Assembly (NCBI RefSeq): GCF_000455225.1
Contig: NZ_HF954537.1
Coordinates: 1,073,408-1,125,609 of the forward strand
DNA: 52,202 nucleotides
Source of the DNA: Megasphaera massiliensis
GTDB taxonomy: Bacteria > Bacillota > Negativicutes > Veillonellales > Megasphaeraceae
Reading direction: 5' to 3'
Shown: piece by piece, positions 32,447 to 39,678 of the stretch
How the letters are laid out: every line of letters begins with the position of its first letter
Position numbering within the stretch: the stretch's first letter is position 1
Position numbers and translations under genes: made by a program
Notes under the pieces: model-generated
What the model saw: only the letters and a program-made list of their open reading frames with translations
Told to the model about the DNA's origin: nothing
The model's database searches: none

Positions 32447-32737
32447 TTAACTTTTTAATTCTTCGATAATTTTTGCAATGGCTTTGTCTTTTCCAATTCC
32501 CGTAAGGAAGGGGCGGCCATCGATGACGGGGAATTTATACTGGTCCTTATCGACGACGGTCGTCGTGATCAAAAGATCAGCCCGATCGGCATAGCCGGGT
32601 ACTTCCATCATTTTGCACTGAATCATATTGATGTCTAAGTTGTGTTCCTTAGCAATTTTCTGTACGGCGCTGTTGACCACCGTAGAGGTAGCAATACCGG
32701 TACCACAAGCAATTAAAACTGTTTTTTTCGTATTCAT
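32447..32737 (-). CDS. PTS galactitol-family IIB subunit
   Basis: 96 residues from the ATG at 32737, with AAGGAGG upstream; the longer in-frame start is rejected. The phosphorylated residue is Cys11 in VLIACGTGIATSTVV. It relays phosphate from IIA to the incoming polyol. 79 of 96 residues match the second IIB at 33500-33790 by my count. Confidence 0.94.
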   Translation of the reverse strand: MNTKKTVLIACGTGIATSTVVNSAVQKIAKEHNLDINMIQCKMMEVPGYADRADLLITTTVVDKDQYKFPVIDGRPFLTGIGKDKAIAKIIEELKS

Positions 32738-32760
32738 GATAAGTTCCTCCTTATACACTA

Positions 32761-33234
32761 TTATTCTGCTGAGTTGTTAAAGACACGTTCTTTTATGAAG
32801 TTTACGATGCTCTGTTTATCATTTTGCGTTTTCAGATAGGTCAACGCATCTTCATCTTGGAAAACCCCCATGAGGTTCTGCAGGAGATCGATTTGTGCGT
32901 GCGGCTCTTTCATAGCTAACATGACAACGAGATCGACGGAAACCGTTTCTTCATCGTCACCCATGATGACAAAGTCGACGGGCTTCGTTAAACGCGCGAA
33001 ACAGATAGCCGGTTCATTTACGTGTTCGGCATCCGTATGGGGAATCGCTACCCCTCCTGCGATAGTCGGCAGGCCGGTAGCAAAGACTTTTTCCCGGGCA
33101 ATGACAGCGTCTTTATAACTATCCTTGACATACCCCAGTTTTTGCAAATGACATGCTAACTGTTCTAATAAATCAAATTTGTCTTTGGCTTCTACATTGA
33201 GGAGAACGAGCTCCTGCTGTATTGTACTATCCAT
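32761..33234 (-). CDS. PTS fructose/mannitol-type IIA subunit
   Basis: 157 residues from the ATG at 33234 (GAGG six bases upstream; an ATG two codons earlier overlaps that site). PF00359-type IIA with the phosphorylated histidine in GGVAIPHTDAEHV. It receives phosphate from HPr. First gene of the IIA-IIB-IIC set, with an activator-type promoter upstream. Confidence 0.93.
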   Translation of the reverse strand: MDSTIQQELVLLNVEAKDKFDLLEQLACHLQKLGYVKDSYKDAVIAREKVFATGLPTIAGGVAIPHTDAEHVNEPAICFARLTKPVDFVIMGDDEETVSVDLVVMLAMKEPHAQIDLLQNLMGVFQDEDALTYLKTQNDKQSIVNFIKERVFNNSAE

Positions 33235-33304
33235 ATGCATCCTCTTTTCTTTATGTGATAATTTTTATGGTTCTGTATTTGTGTCTTTCTCTTGAGCTGA
33301 CTAC

Positions 33305-33409
33305 AGTATACCAAGTGAGAACTTTCCCTCATAGTTATAGTTACTTCCACGCATGCGGAAATTTTTCATTCTTCATGGGCCGATTTATTTCCTAAATCGA
33401 ATTGCGGAA
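33305..33409 (-). promoter_or_regulatory. Activator-dependent promoter and operators of the PTS operon
   Basis: -10 TATACT (33310-33305) with a poor -35 (TATGAG, 33333-33328) at 17 bp. Upstream are two TTCC...GGAA palindromes: 33345-33360 (8-base spacer) and 33389-33409 (13-base spacer). The first starts 11 bp beyond the -35, exactly as at the regulator's own promoter. The 33241-33499 interval holds no gene. Confidence 0.65.
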
Positions 33410-33441
33410 AATTCTTACAAGTAATACCTTCCTGGAAAAAT

Positions 33442-33476
33442 AAAAAAGAGAGACGGTTTTAACACCATCTCTCTTT
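33442..33476 (-). terminator. Terminator of the second IIB gene
   Basis: 10-bp AGAGAGACGG/CCATCTCTCT stem (one mismatch), then TTTTTTATTTTT on the minus strand. It isolates the spare IIB gene from the main PTS operon. Confidence 0.88.
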
Positions 33477-33499
33477 TCAAAAAGTATTTCGCTATAAAA

Positions 33500-33790
33500 T
33501 TATGCTTTGAGGACTTCTACAATTTCCGCAATTACCTTGTCTTTTCCGATTCCCGTAAGGAAAGGTCGACCACCGATGACAGGGAACTTATATTGATCCT
33601 TATCGACGACCGTCGTCGTAATCAAGAGGTCGGCCCGGTCTGCATAGCCCGGAACTTCCATCATCTTGCACTGGATAATATCCACGTTCAAATCGTTTTC
33701 ATTGGCAATTTTCTGTACAACCGTGCTGACAACCGTAGAAGTGGCAATGCCGGTGCCACAGGCAATTAAAACAGTTTTTTTCGCATTCAT
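33500..33790 (-). CDS. Second, near-duplicate PTS IIB subunit
   Basis: 96 residues, Cys11 in the same CGTGIATSTVV loop. It differs from the operon IIB at about 17 positions, mostly in the helix after the phosphorylation loop and the C-terminal helix, while the central MMEVPGYADRADLL block is identical. It sits between the regulator and the PTS operon with its own terminator and likely its own promoter (TATAAT near 33817), so it can be expressed alone. It may serve as a phosphate sink or signal donor to the PRD regulator (inference), or be a simple spare. Confidence 0.92.
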   Translation of the reverse strand: MNAKKTVLIACGTGIATSTVVSTVVQKIANENDLNVDIIQCKMMEVPGYADRADLLITTTVVDKDQYKFPVIGGRPFLTGIGKDKVIAEIVEVLKA

Positions 33791-33864
33791 AGTAACATCT
33801 CCTTACGTTTTCAAATATTATAATTTATATAGGACGCAGCCCTGTAGCAGGAACTTCGTGATCC

Positions 33865-35790
33865 TTATGGTATCACCTCGGCAAAGAGGCTCATAAATTG
33901 TTCAAAATCCCGAATTTTCCGCATTTGCTCGGCACCATTTCCGTCTTTGATGAAATTATATAACCGCAAGAATACCTTTTCCCACAGTGCCGATTTTTCT
34001 TGTTCAATAGTCAACAAAAAGACGATCTGCACCTGCATGTCCCCCCAAGGAATGGGCTTTTGCAAGGTCAGCACGGAAATATTGGATTTGACATGTTCCG
34101 TATCCATGGCATGAGGCAAAGCAGCCAAGTTACCGACGGCCGTCGAGCTAAGTTGTTCCCGTTCAAAGACGGATTGCTTGCTCTGTTCATCCATATAGCC
34201 GCCTTGAACGGCTTGATCCGTGAGAAATTCCAAGCATTCTTCCCGTGTTTTAAAATCTTTATTAAGAAAGAAGGAGTCACCATGGAAAAAGCCTTTCATC
34301 AAATCATCACTGCCGACTTCATCTTGGCGATGGAAAACGACGCGTTGGATTTTTTCGATGTCTTCTTTTTGCAGCATGTGATTGACGCTTAAGATTTTCG
34401 GCGATTCCATCGGTAATGGTACCGTAGAGAAGATAAAGTCGGTATCATCGATGATATCCTGGGTCACCTTGTATGCAGGCAGGACATCGACGACTTGTAT
34501 GCTGTTGCGGAAATGTTCCCGAACCTTGGCCTTTAAGAGCATCGAAACCCCCAGTCCTGCAGAGCAGACGATATACACTCGTTTTACTTCATCGAGATCC
34601 ATCATGCTGTTCCGGCTCATGGCAGCCCCAAAATGGAGCGCAATATAACCGATTTCATTTTCATTAAACTGGACACCTTCGATATCGCTCACAATCTTTG
34701 CGGCATAGACGGAAATCTGGAAAGGCACGGGATAGTCATGCTTTACCGTTTCTAGAAGTTCATTCCGTATGGCCATGTGGAACTGGACGCGGGCAATAGC
34801 AATGCGCAGATGCAGCATGAGCCCTTCTTTCAAGTACGAATCGTCGCTAAAATCGAGACCGAACTTTTCATCTACCCTGTCCAGTATGGTTTCTACCAAT
34901 TGCCGGATGTGATCATCATTCAATCCCGATTCACCATCGTGGAACTTTTTCCCCGTCAAGAGGCACTGAGTCAGATAAAACACCTCGCTAAAGGGCAAAT
35001 CGATGGACAGCTTTTCGTTAATACTGTTGGCGATTTTCTTTGCCGTATCGTGTTCAAAGGAAACTTCCAGTTTTTGAGCCAGACTAGACGTAATAGCCAA
35101 GGTATGGCCCCGTTGTGACCGCAATACAGATAAGGCAACCTGTACGATAAGGTTATGCTGTGCCGTATCGGTAAAAGGCAGATTGCGAACTTCAGAAATA
35201 TTGAGCAAAATATCTTGATACTGTACATCAGACGTCTGTGAAAAAATCCGTTCTTTAACGAGGGGATTCTCTACTTCTTGAAGATAATCGACGATAAAGC
35301 TGCGGATATTTCCCTCTTCACCGGCGATTCGCAAGCCTTCTGTTTTGTACTGTTCCAGTGTCAGGTTCCATTCCTCTAGTTTCAGCCGCGTTTCGGCAAG
35401 GTATTTTTTTATCGTTGAAATACCAACATGCATCTCTTCAGAAAGATGCATCTGCGTAACCGAATCATCATCGAGACACGCTACGATAAACCGACCGATA
35501 ATATAATTCTGTTGTGATACAGACTGTAACATTCCTACCTGAGTTTTAGATTCATCGGAAAGTTGAAGAAGCACTTCTCTCGGTTCCTTCACTTCCAATC
35601 GATAGCCTTTATTGGGGGCAGCAATGATTTCGCTTTTAAAGGACTGCAACCGTTCCTGTAACTTTTTCATATCCGATCGGACAGTACGGGAAGAAACGCC
35701 GATCTGCGTGGCAATGTCTTCCCCAGTCATGCCTTCCGGACGGGTAATGAGAAGCTCTATAATTTTTTTCTTTCGTGACTTTTTGTCCAT
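33865..35790 (-). CDS. PRD-containing transcriptional activator (MtlR/LicR type)
   Basis: 641 residues from the ATG at 35790 (GGGGG site upstream); the in-frame ATG at 35847 falls in repeats and is rejected. Order: DeoR/HTH_11-type helix-turn-helix (about 5-45), second helical HTH (to 140), PRD1 (about 185-285), PRD2 (about 295-395), an EIIB-Gat-like domain with Cys409 in IVCSAGLGVSM, and an EIIA type 2 domain with His560 in ALPHAMDTEHV. Such activators are switched by PTS phosphorylation: HPr at PRDs, and IIA/IIB at the C-terminal domains. It is upstream of, and parallel to, the PTS operon, sharing an operator motif with it. Confidence 0.93.
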   Translation of the reverse strand: MDKKSRKKKIIELLITRPEGMTGEDIATQIGVSSRTVRSDMKKLQERLQSFKSEIIAAPNKGYRLEVKEPREVLLQLSDESKTQVGMLQSVSQQNYIIGRFIVACLDDDSVTQMHLSEEMHVGISTIKKYLAETRLKLEEWNLTLEQYKTEGLRIAGEEGNIRSFIVDYLQEVENPLVKERIFSQTSDVQYQDILLNISEVRNLPFTDTAQHNLIVQVALSVLRSQRGHTLAITSSLAQKLEVSFEHDTAKKIANSINEKLSIDLPFSEVFYLTQCLLTGKKFHDGESGLNDDHIRQLVETILDRVDEKFGLDFSDDSYLKEGLMLHLRIAIARVQFHMAIRNELLETVKHDYPVPFQISVYAAKIVSDIEGVQFNENEIGYIALHFGAAMSRNSMMDLDEVKRVYIVCSAGLGVSMLLKAKVREHFRNSIQVVDVLPAYKVTQDIIDDTDFIFSTVPLPMESPKILSVNHMLQKEDIEKIQRVVFHRQDEVGSDDLMKGFFHGDSFFLNKDFKTREECLEFLTDQAVQGGYMDEQSKQSVFEREQLSSTAVGNLAALPHAMDTEHVKSNISVLTLQKPIPWGDMQVQIVFLLTIEQEKSALWEKVFLRLYNFIKDGNGAEQMRKIRDFEQFMSLFAEVIP

Positions 35791-35829
35791 ACAACTATTT
35801 CCCCCTTTTGTATGGAAGTTTCGTATCGG

Positions 35830-35897
35830 TATATACCGAAACAGCATATATACGGCAATATCGTATATACCGCAACGCTGTGTATACCGTAATATTA
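35830..35897 (-). repeat. Four tandem 17-bp repeats in the PRD-regulator leader
   Basis: Units start at 35830, 35847, 35864 and 35881, exactly 17 bp apart. Core TATATACCG-N-AA on the plus strand, with one GG variant and one TGTATACCG variant. They lie between the predicted -10 box (35927-35932) and the start codon at 35790, so they would be in the 5' untranslated RNA. They could be protein sites or an RNA feature. Confidence 0.75.
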
Positions 35898-35926
35898 TGA
35901 TATATATGCATAATATTGTTCACTTT

Positions 35927-35984
35927 ATTATAACAGTTTCCGTATTTACATCATAGACGGATTTATTTCCGCAATTTACGGAAA
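35927..35984 (-). promoter_or_regulatory. Promoter and operator of the PRD regulator
   Basis: -10 TATAAT (35932-35927), poor -35 TATGAT (35955-35950) at 17 bp, and the palindrome TTTCCGCAATTTACGGAAA at 35966-35984. A half-site TTTCCGTA lies at 35937. The layout matches the PTS promoter, so positive autoregulation is inferred. Confidence 0.6.
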
Positions 35985-36098
35985 CGGCGGTCATCGAAAC
36001 GCATAGGATTTTCACTTTCAATAAATCATGAAAACCTTTGCCGCATCTGCTTTAGGATGCTGAAAAAAATACAAAGCCACTGTATCGTGACCGGTTAA

Positions 36099-36358
36099 TC
36101 GTCAAGTATACACTTGAAAAAATATAATACGCATTATTTTTGATGCCGGTTTCCGATGATATCTTTTATACGGCCAACCAATCGCCGGCCTGCCCTTTCA
36201 GAGACGTGAATACTCCCGGAGCCGTATTCAACAGATTCTTCTATGGTGTCAATCAAGAAGGCTCGGTCTGTAACACGACGACCATTGTAACCTTCGCCCT
36301 TCAAGATTCTCCAAAGACCTCCCAGAGCCCTTGTCGCTACGGTCACACCGGCCATCAT
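36099..36358 (-). mobile_element. Degraded remnant of an IS3-family element (3' end)
   Basis: Minus-strand remains of the same element type as 1986-3245. The transposase C-terminus reads GGLWRILKGEGYNGRRVTDRA to about 36240; after a frameshift and small deletion GVFTSLKGQAGDWLAV ends at TAA (36168-36166), matching GVLTPMEKHASYWLAA of the first copy. It is followed by a decayed GCCGGTTTCCG hairpin and a terminal repeat (CGTCAAGTATACACTTG with A-rich tail, 36100-36128). Everything upstream of the last DDE glutamate is lost or scrambled. Confidence 0.85.
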
Positions 36359-36422
36359 TCGTATCCCTCCGACGGTCTTCCGTGGGTATATAGAAAGCCT
36401 TTCCTTGTTTCACATAAAACAA

Positions 36423-36480
36423 GCTCTCCGTTAGGTCTGCATGAGATATTATCCCATTTCATGCAGACCTAACGGAGAGC
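36423..36480 (-). terminator. 22-bp perfect hairpin, probable terminator of EamA gene
   Basis: Arms GCTCTCCGTTAGGTCTGCATGA and complement (36423-36444, 36459-36480) with a 14-base loop, followed on the minus strand by TTGTTTT. It is unusually long for a terminator and lies beside the IS remnant, so a mobile-element end is an alternative. No gene lies in 36359-36592. Confidence 0.6.
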
Positions 36481-36592
36481 CTGTCAACATCTATTTTTCT
36501 CCCGATTTAAGATCTATACGGTTATGCTTCCAATCGGTTTGCCAGTCCATCGGTCTCAAGAAAGGTAATCACGTTGTCTCCAGGCGCAGCGA

Positions 36593-37468
36593 TTATTGGC
36601 GGCTTTTCCCGATTAGCCACTGGGAAGCTATGATTAGGGCGATGCCGAGGAGATTCGTCAGGTTCAAGATGTCGCCGGTGAGATTCATGCCTAGGATAAC
36701 GGCAGCGGCCGTTTCTAAGGAGGCCAGGACGGGGACGCGGCTCAGGTCTTCGATTTGCTGGAGGCCCAGGTAATATAGGATATAGCCCAAGACGGTCGGG
36801 ATGAGTGCGTAGAAAAAGCCCATTCCTAAAACGGACGGCGTCATGACCATGGGCCCTCCTTGCCACAGAATCCAACCGAGAAGGCAGAGGGCAGCCCAAA
36901 AGAAGCTCCACAGGCTCATGACGAAGGCGTCGGTACCGTAACCAGCTACCTTGCCGATGATAGCTGTCAGGCCATAACAGAGACCGGCCATGATGCCCCA
37001 GCCAAGGCCCCACAGGGAAAGGGCCGTTAAGTCGAAGGTGCCGCCGGTAACGGCCAGGACGCAGCCGACGATGTTGATTACCAGCGCCAGCCCCTTCAAA
37101 GGTGTAATCTTTTCCTGAAAGAAGAGGGCTGAAAAGACGGCCGTAAAAACGGTGGCCACATTGAGCAGGACGGCGCTGAGGGACACGCCGATGGAGGTGA
37201 CGGCCAGGCTGTAAAAGATATTATAGATGCCGTGACAGATGAGGCCTAACAGGGCGCAGTAAGCCATGATTTCAGGCTTCACCTTCATCGAGGCCGGACC
37301 GTTTCGCCAGCAGACGAAGGCTACTAAGATGAGCCATGAAAAAAACACCCGTAAGAAGCTGATCCATTCGACGGATGCCCCGGCTCTTTCCATATACCAA
37401 ATGAAGATGCCGATGGTCCCCCACAGGATACCGGCCAGCATGACTTGTCCGTTTCCGTTGACCTTCAT
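36593..37468 (-). CDS. EamA/DMT-superfamily transporter
   Basis: 291 residues from the ATG at 37468 (AAAGGAGG upstream; the longer start is rejected). About ten membrane helices as two EamA repeats; typical pieces are LAGILWGTIGIFIWY at the start and LGYILYYLGLQQIE near the end. Family members export amino acids, metabolites or drugs. Divergent from a LysR gene with about 117 bp between, a usual regulator-target pair. Substrate unknown. Confidence 0.92.
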   Translation of the reverse strand: MKVNGNGQVMLAGILWGTIGIFIWYMERAGASVEWISFLRVFFSWLILVAFVCWRNGPASMKVKPEIMAYCALLGLICHGIYNIFYSLAVTSIGVSLSAVLLNVATVFTAVFSALFFQEKITPLKGLALVINIVGCVLAVTGGTFDLTALSLWGLGWGIMAGLCYGLTAIIGKVAGYGTDAFVMSLWSFFWAALCLLGWILWQGGPMVMTPSVLGMGFFYALIPTVLGYILYYLGLQQIEDLSRVPVLASLETAAAVILGMNLTGDILNLTNLLGIALIIASQWLIGKSRQ

Positions 37469-37585
37469 GACGATACCTCCTTTTCTGTACATTATTATAG
37501 TCATCGATTATACTTAAGTAAATCTATAATTCTTTTATATTTCATACAGTATTACTTAATGAATAAGGTACAGGGGGTAGGTACT

Positions 37586-38470
37586 ATGGATACGGCACGT
37601 TATAAAGCCTTTTTAGCAGCCGTCGAAACGGGAAGTTTTGCCGCTGCGGCCAAACAACTAGACTACACCGTATCCGGTGTCAGTCAACTCGTAGCGGCTC
37701 TTGAAAAGGAAGTCGGTTTTCCCTTATTGCTCCGCAGCCGCCATGGCGTCACCTTGTCGCCAAACGGCGAGCGCCTGCTAGTTCCCATCCGCCAGCTGCT
37801 CCGTGAAGAAGAGCGCGTGGAGGAACTGGCTTCAGACATACGCGGCCTATTGACGGGCAGCCTCAACATCGCCGCCTATTCGAGCGTGGCGACGCACTGG
37901 CTTCCCAAGGTCATCGGCCGCTTTCAAAGGGATTATCCCCAAATCAAGATTCATTTGAGGGAAGGCATCCGTCAGGAGGTCATGGCCTGGCTCGACGACG
38001 GCACGGCCGACATCGGTTTTCTCAGTTATCAGGAACCCATGCCTTACGACTGGATTCCCCTTTCTGACGATGAAATGGTGGCCGCCGTCCCACCCGACCA
38101 TGAATTGGCCCCCAATGGCCCCTATCCCCTTTCTCGCTGCCAAGAAGAAACGGTCATCATGCCGGCCCTCGGGAAGGACGACGACGTTTTGCATCTCCTA
38201 AAAAAAAATAATCTCCAGCCTCGTATCGGTTATACGACGCTGGAGAATGCAGCTGCTATTTCGATGGTCGAAGAAGGACTCGGCATCTGTATCATGAACC
38301 GCCTCATTACCCGGAAACGGGTGACGTCAGCCGTCATCCTGCCCCTCGATCCGCCGTCATCAATTACCCTCGGCATCGCCTTTCTTCCCGGCAATGCCGC
38401 CTCTCCGGCGGTTCGAAAGTTCGCCCATTACGCGACAAAAATTACAAAACGTCTACCAGGAGCTGAATGA
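37586..38470 (+). CDS. LysR-family transcriptional regulator
   Basis: 294 residues from the ATG at 37586 (GGGGG site); the frame is open upstream but those codons lie in the promoter region. N-terminal winged HTH (FLAAVETGSFAAAAKQLDYT, then SGVSQLVAALEKEVG), C-terminal periplasmic-binding-like effector domain. It likely controls the divergent EamA exporter and itself. Its last 29 bases overlap the 3' end of the convergent ThiF gene. Confidence 0.93.
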   Translation: MDTARYKAFLAAVETGSFAAAAKQLDYTVSGVSQLVAALEKEVGFPLLLRSRHGVTLSPNGERLLVPIRQLLREEERVEELASDIRGLLTGSLNIAAYSSVATHWLPKVIGRFQRDYPQIKIHLREGIRQEVMAWLDDGTADIGFLSYQEPMPYDWIPLSDDEMVAAVPPDHELAPNGPYPLSRCQEETVIMPALGKDDDVLHLLKKNNLQPRIGYTTLENAAAISMVEEGLGICIMNRLITRKRVTSAVILPLDPPSSITLGIAFLPGNAASPAVRKFAHYATKITKRLPGAE

Positions 38471-39239
38471 TGAGATTGGCTTCGTGGGCCGCACAGATGG
38501 CGACACGAGGTGCCATGAGTCCCCGGCCGGGTTTGGCATTTCGCGTCTGATCGCCGCATACGTAGAAACGGTCCATGATTTTCTTGGTCTGGATTTCATT
38601 GCTGTCGCCGTAGCCGGCCATGCCCGAGGCGGAGACGATATATTTATCGGGACACTGTTCCAACACGGTGTGAACCAACATCGTCTTAGCATCGGGGTTG
38701 TCAAAGGCTTCGCAGACGATCTGGTCATCTTGTAAGAGGTCGGCCGTATTGTCTTCGGTCATGCGCACGAAGTCCGTGCGGACGTCGATAAACGGATTGA
38801 TATCGGCAATCTGCCGAGCTAATGCATCGGTCTTACGCTGCCCCAAGTCGCGGACCATGTAGGACTGGCGGTTCAGGTTGCTGGCATCGACCGTATCGAA
38901 GTCGATGAGGTGCAGGTGCCCGACGCCGGTCCGTGCCAAATAGACGGCCGCATTAGAACCGAGTCCGCCGAGACCGCAGATGGCAACCCGGCCGGCACTG
39001 ACCTTTTCATGGACTTTCGGCGTGTGGCGGGAACACATCATAGCCTCCAAGGCTTCTTTCGGCGGCAGCCGGTCTTTAGGGATAAAATAGATTTCATCGC
39101 CGTCTTGTAAGGGTAAATTTTCTGTCGTCGCAAAACCGTTGACGATGGTGATTTCCTGGCCCTTACCGTGGGCATGTTTCAATTCTTCTAACGAAGACCA
39201 AGGGCCGTCGACGCGGGCCCCATTCAATAATAATTGCAT
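38442..39239 (-). CDS. thiF: ThiS-like/ThiF fusion adenylyltransferase (E1-like)
   Basis: 265 residues from the ATG at 39239. Residues 1-60 form a ThiS/MoaD-like ubiquitin fold without a terminal GlyGly; the rest is an E1-like Rossmann domain with AICGLGGLGSN, DFDTVDASNLNRQ and a C-terminal AHEANLIIQLLVD. ThiF adenylates the ThiS C-terminus for thiazole sulfur transfer. The CxxC zinc pairs of E. coli ThiF are not seen. No other thi genes are near. A terminator-type hairpin sits in its leader. Confidence 0.85.
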   Translation of the reverse strand: MQLLLNGARVDGPWSSLEELKHAHGKGQEITIVNGFATTENLPLQDGDEIYFIPKDRLPPKEALEAMMCSRHTPKVHEKVSAGRVAICGLGGLGSNAAVYLARTGVGHLHLIDFDTVDASNLNRQSYMVRDLGQRKTDALARQIADINPFIDVRTDFVRMTEDNTADLLQDDQIVCEAFDNPDAKTMLVHTVLEQCPDKYIVSASGMAGYGDSNEIQTKKIMDRFYVCGDQTRNAKPGRGLMAPRVAICAAHEANLIIQLLVDVL

Positions 39240-39261
39240 CGTATCCACCTCTCGTGAGCAA

Positions 39262-39313
39262 AATAAAAACGCACGACGATTGACACCTTGCGTGGTGCCC
39301 CCGTCGTGCGTTT
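39262..39313 (-). terminator. Terminator between the 57-residue gene and thiF
   Basis: Perfect 11-bp stem AACGCACGACG/CGTCGTGCGTT enclosing a small CACC/GGTG hairpin, then TTTTTATTTT on the minus strand, ending about 22 bases before the thiF start. It may end the small gene or attenuate thiF. Confidence 0.85.
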
Positions 39314-39353
39314 GCGTTCTATGACTGTAGTGTACTCGTTTTTATCGTACGTG

Positions 39354-39527
39354 TCAATCTTTCTTTTCAGCCTTATCGGCCTGTGCGCCCTCTTTCAGCC
39401 GTTTCAGTTCGCGCTGTTCTTCCGGCGGAAGGGACACGCCGCAGCATCCGCCTGTCGAATTGCTGGTATAGCCTTTCATAACTTCGCTGACGACATTTTT
39501 TAATTTTTTAACGGAATCGACTACCAT
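39354..39527 (-). CDS. Small protein with a CysCys motif, 57 residues
   Basis: ATG at 39527 with a GAGGGGGG site seven bases upstream, TGA at 39356-39354. The start (MVVDSVKKLKNVVSEVMKGY) is amphipathic, the centre is STGGCCGVSLPPEEQ with adjacent cysteines, and the C-terminus is highly charged with many lysines and glutamates. No family recognised. It has its own promoter (TTACAC-16-TATAAT) and terminator, good evidence of a real gene. The Gly-Gly-Cys-Cys-Gly motif could bind metal or an FeS cluster, or be a redox site (inference). Confidence 0.8.
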   Translation of the reverse strand: MVVDSVKKLKNVVSEVMKGYTSNSTGGCCGVSLPPEEQRELKRLKEGAQADKAEKKD

Positions 39528-39594
39528 AATAAGCCCCCCTCAACGTCTGTTTGACGTTACAAATGCAAGGAAATAAGAACGTCTATTTATACTT

Positions 39595-39622
39595 ATTATA
39601 TCAAGAAAGGCTTACGGTGTAA
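39595..39622 (-). promoter_or_regulatory. Promoter of the 57-residue gene
   Basis: TTACAC (39622-39617), 16 bp, TATAAT (39600-39595). An AACGTC-5-GACGTT inverted repeat (39542-39558) lies in the leader close to the ribosome binding site, and a third AACGTC is at 39579, possible regulatory sites. Confidence 0.6.
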
Positions 39623-39651
39623 ATCATATTAGCCAATACTCATTACTCTTT

Positions 39652-39678
39652 ACGGTAAAAATCCGGAAAAGGCGGATT
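39652..39678 (-). terminator. Terminator overlapping the nrdG stop
   Basis: AATCCG/CGGATT stem with a 7-base loop, then TTTTACC on the minus strand. It overlaps the end of nrdG. Confidence 0.6.

Noticed and set aside
26688-32737. Galactitol/tagatose pathway
   Set aside because: Although the transporter is of the galactitol family, tagatose-6-phosphate kinase and tagatose-bisphosphate aldolase are missing and transketolase plus RpiB fit pentitol use better.
35830-35897. CRISPR-like array
   Set aside because: Units are contiguous 17-mers with no unique spacers and no cas genes are nearby.
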